From NCBI GenBank assembly GCA_027946555.1, contig JAPEVC010000065.1:1-64000 (forward strand): a DNA stretch of 64,000 bases, written 5' to 3'. A program made the position numbers and the translations under genes. The notes beneath the pieces are model-generated. The model saw only the letters and a list, made by a program, of their open reading frames with translations. It ran no database searches and was not told the DNA's origin. Origin of the DNA: Gnomoniopsis sp. IMI 355080 (lineage: Eukaryota > Ascomycota > Sordariomycetes > Diaporthales > Gnomoniaceae). The stretch's first letter is position 1; every line of letters starts with the position of its first letter. Positions 1 through 11,162 of the stretch are shown piece by piece.

Positions 1-823
1 CCCACCATTTTGGCCCCACCCTTCTTGGCCCACTGCTCGAATTGGTCCCCTGCAGGAGCTCAACCACTGGCTACCGTTGGTCAATCTGCCCAGATCCAGA
101 AAATCTCGGACAATGAGAGAGAGAGCGAGCGAGCGAGAGAGCTGCTACTACCTCTCGGGTTTGATATATGCGACTTGCAGGTGGGGTCTCGTAACGCACT
201 CAGGCCCTTTCGATGCACAAATGGATTTGCGTGTTATGCTTATACAGGTGTATTGATCCCACAAATAAACATGTGCTTGCCGTGTTCATCCAACATGCTG
301 GAAAAAAGCCTGGAGCGGATGGAAGTCCTTCATTGCACAAGATTATCAAGTCTTTCATTCAGCCACCAGCTACTAGATTGAGAAAGTCCTGTTTTCCCGT
401 TCCCTGGACCACAAGAGTCATTGACCAAGACAGTCCTCCATGATGGCCAAAGAACCAGGAAATCGCAACGCCATGTAATGCCAACACCATGCTGTGTTGG
501 CCTCAACTCCTCCATGCAGAATGCTCAGCCAGTATTAGAATCAAAATGCATGCCGCAAAAAATCAATTGCATGTGGTATCGCAATGTCGCAATGTGAGAT
601 TCCGCAGATATACGTAGCCCCCGGAAGAGCATCTGTGGCGGTCGAGTGACGTTCCGGCTATCAGGTACCACAATGATAGTGGTGCGTAGGCATTGTGAGC
701 GTTCGTGGCACTGGCACGCACGCCTGACACCGGCAATGACTACAGACTCAGTGCAAGCGGTAAAGCGATGAGATGTCATCCCTCAAATGTGGCCAACTGT
801 CTGTCGCTTCAAATACCATTGAA
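1..823. other. Intergenic, no gene recognised
   Basis: No reading frame here resembles a known family or has coherent splice sites. A GA-rich low-complexity stretch (GAGA/GAGC units) lies at about 115-141. The right end is the 3' flank of the minus-strand zinc-finger gene. Confidence 0.5.
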
Positions 824-3170
824 CTAGTTTGCCGAGCGACTTTCCCCACCAGCCGGGCTCGACCTCACCAGCGTCTGCTTCACACTGGCTGGCAGCTCCG
901 CAGGAATGTCCTCATCCGAACTGTCACTACTACTATCGTCACTCTCGCTCGAGCTATCATCCACCGCCATCGGCTCTTCCCTAGTCCCCGCGCCGCTCTT
1001 GGGAAGCGTAGGATCCATAGTCGCCGCTTCTGCCAGATTGGACCCACCCAGTCCGCCCATCTCACCGTACGCCACCCGTTTGTTCGATGCCTCGCCGCCG
1101 CCGCTGAAGCGCCGCTTGCCAGGCCCATGCATGCTCACATTGTTCGAGGCGGGGGTTTGGGACGCCGGCACAGCGACGTTGGACGCGAGGGTGGCTATGG
1201 GCTGGTTCACCGATGCCCAGCCGGCCCCTCCAGTCGCAGTAGACTTCGCCTCGGGTTGGGGTTGAGGGCTTGAAAGACTTGGCCTGCCCGGGCCTCTCTG
1301 TGCAATGCCCATGTCGGCCTGGATCTCCGACGCCGTCTTATATTGTATACGGTCGCGCTCGTGCTGGATTTCGGTCCTTGTACGACGTTGGCGCAGGCGT
1401 ACGCCATACTTCTTGCGGATGATGCTTTGTTTCGTGCCGTATGAGTTGCTTAGTGATTCAATCTTCGCCTTCTTCGCGATGGGATCGACGATGAGGTCCG
1501 CCTGCCGCATACGCTCAGTCAATGTGACCTCAGCCTCGCGCAGTTCCGATTGCAATGCGGCGAGCTGTTCCGGAGAGAGATGCGCATAAGGATCTCCGGT
1601 GAGTTTGGGGCTGCTAGCGGGAGCTGGAGCGGGCACAGGGGAAGCGGTTTTGGAGGTAGAGGGAGTCACCGGCGAGGACCCCTGTATCGCAACATGCGAC
1701 GGGATGCTTGGTACAGGAATAGGTGTATGCGATCGAGGGCCGGAAGAAGGGGTAGAGACGGCAGGCTTTCTAACGAGATATGCCTTTGTGGGCTCGCCAA
1801 AGTCTCCACAAACATGGTTCGTATTATGCTATATTGTGTCATTAGCGACAATTGGCAATACTGGGAGGTTGTCTCTTAAGAAGGGTACCTACATATTGCA
1901 GGCCCATCGGGGTGGTGAAGCCTTGGCCGCAATGGTGGCAGTTGTACTTGAAGCCACCTGGCACGCTGGGTGAACGCTCACAAACCTTGTGTTTAACATG
2001 GTAGTTGAATGCAGAGGGGACAGTAAAGCGGCGGAAACAGGAGTTACAATGCAGCAGGCCAGGATTTGGCATCGCAGGAGAGGATTGGGATGGAGGTGCC
2101 TGTGGTTGTGGGAGTGGGACTGGAGCGTTGACGACGACTTCTTCTTCCTCCTGGACATCGCTGGGGTCGTACCCGAGACGTTCGGCCCGCGCCAGAGCAT
2201 TAATAAGGCGCTTGGCATCGATGGTCTTGAGTCTCATCTCCATACACTTGTCGAAAAAGGCGACGCTGGCTTTAGACAGGATCAGGTCAGCAACCTGGTC
2301 CAGATCATATGTGGTCATCTGTTCCATAATCGCTGTCCTGGCGTTGCGAATAAGGGTTCCGCCAAAGTCACGCATGCCACGTTGGACGGCGGCTGGGGTG
2401 GCATGATGTATGCTGGCGTTGAGCTGGGCAAAAGTGTCAGTAAGGATGATCAAATACTGTGACTGCCTTGAAGGATGCGCTTGACTTACAACAAAAGCCT
2501 GGTGGAATGAAGAGCCCGTCAAACATGTCTCCCAGTTATCACGGACCGAGCGGCGCACAGCGTCCGGCAGGGCTTGCTGAATGCCGAATTTGAGTCTGTT
2601 GCAGTCGTCGATGAATTTTGGGTCCGTCTGCAAGGCTTCGCTCTTGGGAGAGGGGAAGCCTACGCTCCTTCGAGATGGAGGAGACGGTTTGCCTGTGCCA
2701 GGGCCCTGGACCGGAGTGGAGGATGGTATTTGATTCTGGGGAGTTGACAAAGCCCAGGCTTGTTGAGTGCCGCCTTTGGGAGGTAAAGTCTGTGCAGGCG
2801 TTCCAGGAGTGGAAGGGAGAACAGGTGAGACATTTGTCGAAGGGCGAATAGCAAAGTTGTTGAGGGAAGGGGAGGCTGATGCAGAGGGTGCAGCCAACGG
2901 TGCGGCTGACGTTGATGATGGACCTGCGGCAGGGATATCGGAGACAATCTGGGCCAATGGTGACTTATTGCCGGCGATGGATGGAGTGGGGGGTTTTGAG
3001 CTGTTGATACCATTGATAGAGTTCCCAAGAGGTGCAATTGAGGGTTTTGAAGTGCCAACGTCGCCGACCCCGGTTTGCGAATGGCCGGCGGTTGGTGTCG
3101 GGATGGGGCTCGGCGCGGACGAGGCTGCAGCCGGCGCTGCAGTCGGCTGTTGATCCGATGCAGACGCCAT
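824..3170 (-). CDS. C2H2 zinc-finger nuclear protein, three exons
   Basis: Proposed exons are 3170-2490, 2423-1893 and 1828-824, all joined in phase 0, giving 738 residues. Residues 1-190 are Pro/Ser/Thr/Ala-rich and look disordered. A helical conserved block follows. Two zinc fingers then follow: Cys353-x2-Cys356-x12-His369 and Cys389-x2-Cys392-x12-His405. The first histidine of finger two is the first codon of the last exon, which strongly supports the 1892-1829 intron (GTAGGT...TAATGAC...TAG). The tail has a basic helical stretch (about residues 425-510) and an acidic Ser/Asp-rich C-terminal region. The 66-nt intron at 2489-2424 has good splice sites but also reads through without a stop. 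The family is probably a conserved fungal regulator of transcription or chromatin; no DNA target can be inferred. The start is the first ATG of the conserved frame. Confidence 0.8.
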
Positions 3171-5240
3171 GCTGCGGTCCGATGATGCACGGCCTGGAGG
3201 TAAAGGTGCAGGTTTGAGCGGGTCAACAAAAACGGCTGTGTGGTTGTAAGTTTGATCAAGAAAGATGAAAAGCTTGGAAGCGCTGTTGATAGTTGTGGAT
3301 TGTTGTCGAGGACTTCGAACTCCGTCCGAGTACGCGATGCCGACACTTTGATGAGAAAGGTCTTCTACTGAACGTCAATTAAACAGAGTCGATCGCCCGT
3401 CGCAATCCACTTTTGGATATGTCATCTGGGATGCAATACAGGCTGTTGAACTGGGAACTACAAGTTGCACTGCCTGTTGCAAGTTGTGAGTCGTAAATGT
3501 GGGCTGTGAGATGTGAGGCCGTCTTGCAAATCGCGAATCACGAAATTTTGCTGCGAGGACGCGACGGAGTGCCACGCGAGAAAGAACGGGTAGAGTTGAA
3601 CAGGACAGCCCAGGGTGGTGGAGCAGGGGGTAAACGAAGGATCGTTACTGCCGTATTTATACGCTACTCGAATAAATTACCTCACTAGCGGCAAAAGTGC
3701 TATCACAAAGGGTAAAGCTGTTTTTATTCATTATATTGTTCTCCACTTATATTAAGCTGCACAGCTATAATTGGTTCGGCACTTTATTAAGCCGGTTTTA
3801 CTGCTAGCGAATAGCATTTATATAAAGCATGAAATAACTCTAAAGTAGTATTAGAATAAGCTCTTATAACTATGAGAGTTAATGATTAATTATTATCTAT
3901 ATAGTTACTTGCCTTGCTTTTTAATAGATTCTTTTTTAAACCTAATTATAATGATCTCTTATTAACGTATCGATATTGACCTGAGTTCAAATCAAATTTC
4001 TACTTGCCTGTGGTCTCCTAAAATTGACTGAGCCATCTCTTCCCAGCTCCACCTAATGCTATTCGGGGCCGCGCCCAGGTCGTTTTCAACCCGCAGACGC
4101 GAATTTTATTAGCCACGGTCTTCACGGTCCCACATCTTAGAATCACATGGCCGTATGTTCAACTGGAACGGTGTACGAATGAGGATGTGAATATGGCATC
4201 GGGCCCTGAGTGTAGATGAACTCTCGGCCACCTTGGTGATAGATACCTATCAAGTGAATGCATATCGATGAAAGTGCATCCCGTTGGATGTATGTCCACT
4301 GTGGCTCCACCTTTCGAACATGGACAAACCGGTAGACCTGTCGAGAGGACCATACCTCCGGGAGGTAATACAGTGAAGAAAGCCGTACTGTCTCTGCTAC
4401 TAGACGTCGAATCACACGCCGTTTTTATGGAACAAAGTCCCACTAAAGGATTGTGGTCAGTGGTCATAGGAACGGGTCTAGGTGAGCTGACAATACAGGA
4501 TCGTGGATGACTAAGCATAAGCCGAAGGAATGCAGCGACAGATTTGTGGAGTATGGAATTGTTTCAAAGCATCTGGAGAGAGAGTGTAAGTATTGGAGAT
4601 TTTCAAAGTCAGGTAATGATTCACGTCATACTGGCTGTTTTGATCTGCGGGTGGGAAAGAACCGGACATGGTGAAGTAAAAGCCGGACACACAGCCACAA
4701 TGTCAAGCCGCTCGTTCAGTCAAGTTGAAGTGGCAGTGAAGTGCATAGCGGCAGGTGGCACCCTTGTCCGAGTACCTATCGAGCAGGGCTACGTCGTGTA
4801 TCTTGCCTCCCACTTTCGCAGCCAACATCGTAGCAAACAGGCCTAACTCAATGTAAGGTTTCCCTGTAAAGACCTGCAGCTGCAGCCTACAAAGTGGTGC
4901 GCTCCTGGTCATCAGGCCGTCAGGCTGGCGGGCTGGCGGGCTGGCCAAGGTACCTGCCCAACTGTAATCCACACACAGCCCCAAAATCTTGGCAGTGGCA
5001 CGCACCGTCGTCAGCATCACCTTCACTAACAAACTCCATTCCACCACCACCGTCCCGCGCTGCCGGGTACTTAAGCTGACTTGGCCAACACCGACCCCGC
5101 CACTTCAAATAATCATCATTCTGTTCTTACATCTGCAAGATTCATAATTCTCGTGATACCCTCAGTCCGTCAAATCGACATCATACCTACTTACAAGGCA
5201 TCTTAAATTGGTAATACCTACAAACCTAGCTCACCCAGAA
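3171..5240. other. Intergenic with AT-rich island
   Basis: This is the shared upstream region of two divergent genes, the zinc-finger gene (-) and the annexin gene (+). About 3700-3970 is visibly much richer in A and T than its surroundings, with many TTA/TAA/TATA words. Short frames at 4143-4518 overlap on both strands and show no family features. Confidence 0.5.
3705..3970. repeat. AT-rich island, possible RIP-degraded element
   Basis: Base composition shifts abruptly to A/T-rich compared with the flanks, with no open frame and no visible terminal repeats. In Pezizomycotina such islands often are relics of transposons mutated by repeat-induced point mutation. That origin is inferred from composition only; no transposase remnant is readable. 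Confidence 0.35.
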
Positions 5241-6676
5241 ATGTCATATCCGGGTTATCCGCCCTACGGCCGTAAGCAGCAACCACTCATTCTCATTCTC
5301 ATCTTGTCTTCTCACAAACACCAAGAAAGCTAACCCTCATCTCAGAACCTCCTCCCGGCCAGTACGGCCAACCACCGCCTCCTCAAGGTTACCAGCAACC
5401 CGGTCAATATGGCGCTCCCGCACCATCGCACAGCCCATATCCGCCGTACGGTCAACCGCCACCACACCAAGGATATGGCGCCCCTCCTCCTCCTCCTACA
5501 CAAGGCTACGGCGCTCCCCCTCCTCCTCAAGGATACGGATCTCCAGCTCCTCCTCACGGTGGATACGGCGCACCGCCTCCACCTCACCAAGGCTACGGAG
5601 CACCACCGCCTCCACCTCACCAAGGCTACGGCGCGCCGCCTCCGCAAGGCGCATATGGCGCCCCAGCTCCCTACGGTGCACCACCACCAGCAGCAGCATC
5701 CTACCCGACGCCTCCCTCACCCGGCTATGGCCCACCGCAAATTATCGCCTGGAACGCCGGCCCCACCGCCGACGCCATCCGCAAAGCCATGAAGGGCTTC
5801 GGCACCGACGAACGCGCCCTCATCGCCCACCTCTCTGACAAAGACCCCTACCAAATTCACGCTATCAACGACGCCTACACGCGCAACCACCGCCGAAACC
5901 TCGTCGCGGACCTGAAAGATGAGACGAGCGGCTGGTTCGAAAAGGGCCTGGTGGCACTTGCACGGGGCCCGCTCATGCACGATGTGCACACGCTGTTTGA
6001 CGGCATGGCTGGGCCCGGCACCAAGGAGAGCATTCTCAATGACGTGCTCCTCGGCCGCTCCAACGCGGACATCAACGCCATCAAGTCGGCCTATCGCCAC
6101 ACCTTCCACAAGGACCTCGTCTCGGCCGTCCGGGGCGAACTGAGCTTGAAGACAGAGCGGCACTTTGACATTGTCCTCCAAGCGACACGTGCCGAGGACT
6201 CGGCGCCTGTCGTCAAGGCCGACATCGATCGCGACGTGGACGCCCTGTACGCTGCGACCGAGGGCAAGCTCGGCACCGATGAGCTGCGCGTGTGCAGTAT
6301 CCTCAGCCTGCGCAACGACAACCAGATCCGCGCGATTGCGCACGAGTACAAGCTCAAATACGCGCGCGACCTAGAGACGGTCATCAAGAAGGAATTCCGC
6401 GGCCACATGGAGGACGCGCTGCTGTACCAGCTGCGGAATGCGGTGGACAAGTATATGCACCAGGCGACGCTGCTCGAGGACGCGATGGCTGGCGCAGGGA
6501 CAAAGGACCATTTGTTGGTGGCGCGTGTGGTGCGGTCGCACTGGGACAAGGCGAACATGGCGAATGTGAAAGGGGCGTACAGGACAAAGTTTGGCAAGGA
6601 TTTGGCCAAGAGGATTAAGGGTGAGACGCGTGGCGACTATGAGAGGTTGATGGTGGCTTGTGTTGGGGAGCAGTGA
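5241..6676 (+). CDS. Annexin with P/Y/G-rich N-terminal tail
   Basis: Exon 1 is 5241-5271 and exon 2 is 5346-6676, with an intron at 5272-5345 (GTAAGC, GCTAAC, CAG), giving 453 residues. Residues 1 to about 145 are a low-complexity tail of Gly-Tyr-Gly-Ala-Pro-Pro-Pro units. From about residue 149 four annexin repeats follow. Each has a recognisable loop: KGFGTDE (repeat 1), GMAGPGTKE (repeat 2), EGKLGTDE (repeat 3) and AMAGAGTKD (repeat 4). Annexins bind acidic phospholipid membranes in a calcium-dependent way, and the GxGT loops are the usual calcium sites. Repeats 2 and 4 keep the clearest type II loops. The tail resembles those of fungal and alpha-giardin-unrelated annexins of the annexin-7/11 style and may drive self-association. 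Codons end mostly in C or G, suggesting strong expression. Confidence 0.93.
5346..5735 (+). repeat. Degenerate tandem repeat coding Gly-Tyr-Gly-Ala-Pro units
   Basis: Repeated units of about 30-36 nt encode GYGAPPPPHQ-like peptides. Two adjacent copies near 5583-5640 are nearly identical at the nucleotide level, so the tail may vary in length between strains. Confidence 0.7.
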
Positions 6677-7190
6677 GGTTATGGGTGGACTTGAGTGACG
6701 ATACCCTCGGGATTTTTGCATCATCGGGCACGAATGGCGTTCACTGGTGGATTACGATGGAATATGACCAAATACCATGGGTTTCTTTTGAGCATCTCTG
6801 CTCCGTTTGCTTGATCCATTTGTATTGCTTGGTCTATGATCCTTCGTGGCTGATGCCAACCCCCTATTTGATGAATGAATGATGATAAGAAAGAATTCAA
6901 ACAGAAAGGAACCAGAAATGACATGCTTTTATATTGCCTGACATGATGTACCATGATTATCCTATGAGCATCGTTGCCAATGCTCCGTGATTCGCGGTGT
7001 CTAATATTGCTCAACCGTTGTTTGGATGAATGAATAAAACAAGAAGCAATCTAGAAGCAATGTTTTCAGAAGAAGATATCCTCTGAATGCTCGATATGAG
7101 ATGATGAAGTGGTGGTGTACCCAGGTAGGTTGGCCTTCTCGCCCTGCCGGGAGCGTCCGGCGTGCAGGTGCCACCACGCAAACGCAACCA
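6677..7190. other. Convergent intergenic spacer
   Basis: This is the 3' flank of the annexin gene (+) and of the protease gene (-). No coding exon is supported. Confidence 0.5.
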
Positions 7191-8237
7191 TTAGGCCGTT
7201 CTCTGGGGGATAACATCCACAATCGTCTTGTCGCCGATTTTCTCCCCGGGTCTCATTTGGTAGAATTTTTTGAGATACTCGATGTCTCTGTGGCGGAAGT
7301 ATAGGTCTCCTGGATGAGCCCACCAACCCATGATCGACTCTGTGGCGTTGTCCCCGGCTGGGAACACAATTTGCCCATCTTCGCGACTGTACCTTGGGAT
7401 AGCTGGGTGATGTCGCAAAGACAGAAGGTGCGAGAATTCGTGTTGAAGAATGTTGGTGATCACCGGAAGATATCTCGGCGTGAATGTGGTAGAGTAAAGA
7501 TTGACGGTATATTTGTGTACACCAGGCTGTGGAAACTGGGTATCGGCGAACCAGTCTGACGCGTTGTCTCGGTAGCGCAACTTGACAATCCCACGTTGCT
7601 TGCTCTCGGCCGTGATATAGCGGAACTCTATACCAAGTTCAAAGGAATTGATGACAGACAGTGTATGATCGAGGCTGTGTTGCAGATGTTGGCGTTCCTT
7701 AACCTTAAGATGGCTCAAAGTTTTCTCCTCGACGCTAACAGTGATGATCGAGCCGTTCGCAAATTTGCAGATTCGTCCTTCGTCGCTGACGTGCAGAGCA
7801 ATCTGCTGTGTCTTCTGCCATCGAAGCTTGTTTTCGGTAGCGCAAACTAAGGCTGGTAGGGCCGGGGACGAGTAATTGGGCTCGTGGGTTCGGTGACACG
7901 CGATACCTTCATTGGACCCCTGTTCGAGGATCTTGATGTCAGTGCTCTCATCGCAAAAGCTGTTGTGGCCAAGTGCATCAATCCTTGGATCTGTGTCAAT
8001 GACACCTGCGGTGCCCACCCGGCGCCGTGTGTACTTTGATAGTACGCTGCAGTGCAACAACAGAACAAAGATGACTGCAGCCATCAGAACAAGGATGTAT
8101 GTTTTCTTCGTCTGAATATGACGAAGAAAAGCAAATAGCAGACGTTTCGTGCGTTGATTGAGATGGTTGTTGCAGAGGATATGAGTGTGTTCTGTTGCAC
8201 TTGAAGACATGATTGGTGTCTCGTCTGTTTTCATCAT
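7191..8237 (-). CDS. Membrane-anchored metzincin-like zinc metallopeptidase
   Basis: A single exon encodes 348 residues. A hydrophobic segment at about residues 45-66, preceded by Arg/Lys and without a cleavage motif, suggests a type II membrane protein with its catalytic domain outside the cytosol. The zinc motif is HEFSHLLSLRH at residues 266-276 (HExxHxxxxxH). A methionine in SIMGWW near residue 303 could form the metzincin Met-turn. The pattern is closest to matrixin-like (M10-type) peptidases. There is no recognisable propeptide cysteine switch. Cleavage target is unknown. Two start codons are adjacent; the first is used here. A TATAT sequence near 8380 could be the core promoter. Confidence 0.75.
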   Translation of the reverse strand: MMKTDETPIMSSSATEHTHILCNNHLNQRTKRLLFAFLRHIQTKKTYILVLMAAVIFVLLLHCSVLSKYTRRRVGTAGVIDTDPRIDALGHNSFCDESTDIKILEQGSNEGIACHRTHEPNYSSPALPALVCATENKLRWQKTQQIALHVSDEGRICKFANGSIITVSVEEKTLSHLKVKERQHLQHSLDHTLSVINSFELGIEFRYITAESKQRGIVKLRYRDNASDWFADTQFPQPGVHKYTVNLYSTTFTPRYLPVITNILQHEFSHLLSLRHHPAIPRYSREDGQIVFPAGDNATESIMGWWAHPGDLYFRHRDIEYLKKFYQMRPGEKIGDKTIVDVIPQRTA

Positions 8238-10445
8238 GTTGGGAACACGTATAGCAACTGGTCGTGATCAGAAGCGCGGTGCAGTTGAGTGCTTTGTGGG
8301 CTCAGGTAGAGGTCAAGTTCAAAAGTGGTTGATAGGAAACTAATCAGCCTAGTCGGGTCGCAGGCGTTCCTCTGGTCTACCTTATATAGACCTTTTTTTC
8401 CCCCGGGCTAGATAGCACAGTGGCAGGTTCTGAAATGTCAAAGCTGGTGCGTTTTCAGCCCCACCAGACCAGGGTGGTGTAAGTGGCGTCTGTATCCCGA
8501 AGTCCTTTTTTTTTATTTTTTATATATCCCGACCAGGAGGGACAACGCATGGACCAAGACGCCACAGGTACCTCATAGACATGATTCTGCAGTCGTAGTG
8601 CCTACGGGTCTAAGTATCTTTTCTTCTCATGATGGCCACTTTGAGAATGTCGAACGGCCACTTTCTACTGTACAGGCAGGAAGAGACAACTTCGCTGTAA
8701 GGGCTAATCTGGTGAAGCCAGCAGCTAATCTGAAGCTGTCTTCTGCCCCTGCCCCTCCGCGCTTCACTCCTCGCAGACACGAGAACAGGTCAACTTCTCA
8801 TGACCTTGACCTTGACTTCAATATTTGGGAACAGGGGCTCTAATTCGTTCAAGCCCATGTTCATCCTCCCCTGCATTGTGCATAGTACTTCACTGACCAC
8901 ACGGTGATTGGATCTACCAACACGCAGACCAGGTAAGCAGCTCCGTACAGGCCATCATCCGGGTTCAGGCGGTGTTCTCCCACCCTCTGCGATCCCATTG
9001 CAGGGTCGCCTTTCTCTCTGCCTTCTTCCAGCACCGCAAAACTTGGTGGAACTACTGAAAGCCATCTGGGGTCGAGACATCGGATGATCAGGATGACTAG
9101 ATGAGCATTCGCTAGAGAGAACAGTACCCATATACCAGACTGCCAGACTGCCAGAAAAACGCACACGATCAATTATTCATAGACCCTACGAGCCATGTAT
9201 TTTTCGGTCACTAGTCTACAACGTAGTCTGGGGGAGGGGCCCCCTCGTCATTCCAGGTTGTACCTCGACCTACCTACCCGATATCATCTATACGACAGGT
9301 AACTTCTTCCTCTGATTACCAAGATCCAATTGATCCCTCCTTACTGCGAATAAAGTTGCTTGAGCCAACTTGTTTGTTTTCGGAATAATCGACGCAGTCA
9401 TCGACCTAATGCCCGCCTCACAGCAAGTGACTTTCACAAGGTTCCGATTGAGGTGTGCAAAGAAGAGGCTCAAGAAAGCCCATCGGCGAAGAGTCACACT
9501 ATTTTCCAGCTTTGGTCCACGTGCCCGTGATGTCATGTGCTGTAGTTGGAAGTACGAAGGCTTCACTGGATTCACTTACATACTGACTGCATGTACTAGG
9601 TACTTCGCACAGTAGAGTACTCCGCATATATATTGTCCGTATAAGTGGGGTTAGGGGTACGCACTATTTAAATCAGACTTAGTTATGGAAGAGGCCTTCA
9701 GAGCTGAATCCCGTATCAATTGAAACCTCGTGCCTGGGAATAGAGTATTAGGTCGGGTGTTTCATCTTTAGAGCTACCTAATCCTTGTTTTTGGCGCCAA
9801 CTTCTTAGCAAAGGAAGATCCCAATTCTTGCCAGAGCCTCATCAACTATCCCCCAACGAAAACCCCAACAGAATTCCTTGTACTATAATGCTGAAGGGGC
9901 AATAGGGTTAGGGCTAAGACGACGGACTGTGACGATGGAGTCATTTTTGAGCACTGAAGCGTAAATATGACAAACCCCCCAAGGTGTCTGGGTATAGGAA
10001 GATACTATTCGAGTATCTTCATGTATGACCAAAAAAAACTCCGCATCCCTGATTGTACGCCGGTAGTCGTAGAGTATTTATATGTCTTGATCATAGCACG
10101 CCAGACATGAATACCAATACCTTCCAAGTCTCAAGCAGACGTGACTACGCAAATGTGGTCGCTGTCGTCATCCGTCTTGAGCATCGCAAGAGGACTCATC
10201 AATTCCATGTCCTGATGAAATACTCGAACATAAGCAGGTGTCTAAGTCCCACTGCCATGCTGATTCCTGCGCGAATAGGCCTTGGTGTGGTCACTGATTG
10301 ATCATTATAGATTTATTTTCTATACAAGTGGTGATACAGCATTAAACATTATATATTACATGCTTTCCCTGGTCTATAGTCATATGAACACTGGTCTATC
10401 ATCATATGTACCCTCGTCTATTTACACAATGCTTGAATCAAGTCT
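8238..10445. other. Long intergenic region, nothing recognised
   Basis: Only short frames without family features are present (for example around 8598-8843, 8861-9172 and 9370-9615). The last 200 bases before the next gene are AT-rich. A T-rich run lies at about 8508-8524. Confidence 0.5.
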
Positions 10446-11162
10446 TTATCGTGATGCTCTTCTCACAGCTCTATATAGAGATGTCCCATTCCAGGCAGGA
10501 TATGTTGTGTGCCACTGACCGTCATCGTACGAAGTTGTTGTGCTTGTGAGGAAGGTTGAGGGTGTCGGGGTTTGGGTGACAAGTGTCACTGACAAGCTAC
10601 TCGTCGAGGTGGGGGGCGACAGCGATTCGGTAGAGGTATAGATCGAGCTTGATGGGAGGCTTGTCGATGTCGGCCCCGAAGAGGATGTTGGTGAAGTCGA
10701 AGGCAGCAGGGATGTCGATGGCGGCAAGGACGTCGGGCTCGCTGAGGGCGTGGTAGAAGCTGGAATTGTTATCGTGCTCTGACTGGAGCTCGTTGTCGAT
10801 GAACTGTCCTCGGTGACAGTTTGGGTCTCAATGACCGTGACCGGTGATGTTGTCTCGATGGGAACGACCGATACATCCGTCTCGGTGACTGTTTTTGTTT
10901 TCTCGCTTTCGCTAGTCGTTGGTGTCACTGTGACTGTGAAATCCTGTGTCGCTGTCGTGGTCACAGAAACTGTGGTTTCTTTTTGCGACGTGGATGTTCC
11001 GCCGTCTATTGGAACTATTGAGTAGGTCTCTCGAGGTCGTAGAGCATGAAATCTCGCTATGCTATCTCGGCCCTCCTCCTCTGCAACGGGCAAAGACGTG
11101 GACGGGACAGGAAAGGCCGAGAGGAGTGCAAGGAGGGGCGCTGGAAGGGTGTAGAGACGCAT
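10446..11162 (-). CDS. Secreted Ser/Thr/Pro-rich (mucin-like) protein
   Basis: A single exon encodes 238 residues from the ATG at 11162. This start is preferred over one 33 codons upstream because it places a signal peptide first (MRLYTLPAPLLALLSAFPVP). After residue 60 the protein is almost all Ser, Thr, Pro and Val, with repeated TVT/TTS/STS runs, ideal for O-glycosylation. The tail ends in RRASR with no hydrophobic GPI signal. The product is probably an extracellular or wall-associated glycoprotein. No enzymatic domain is visible and the low complexity prevents a finer family call. Confidence 0.65.
   Translation of the reverse strand: MRLYTLPAPLLALLSAFPVPSTSLPVAEEEGRDSIARFHALRPRETYSIVPIDGGTSTSQKETTVSVTTTATQDFTVTVTPTTSESEKTKTVTETDVSVVPIETTSPVTVIETQTVTEDSSSTTSSSQSTITIPASTTPSASPTSLPPSTSLLPSTSPTSSSGPTSTSLPSSSIYTSTESLSPPTSTSSLSVTLVTQTPTPSTFLTSTTTSYDDGQWHTTYPAWNGTSLYRAVRRASR

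Noticed and set aside
5717..6609. Long minus-strand frames opposite the annexin
   Set aside because: Shadows produced by the strong third-position bias of the annexin gene.
8861..9172. 103-residue minus-strand frame starting with a hydrophobic stretch
   Set aside because: Nothing beyond the hydrophobic start supports it; no splice continuation was found.
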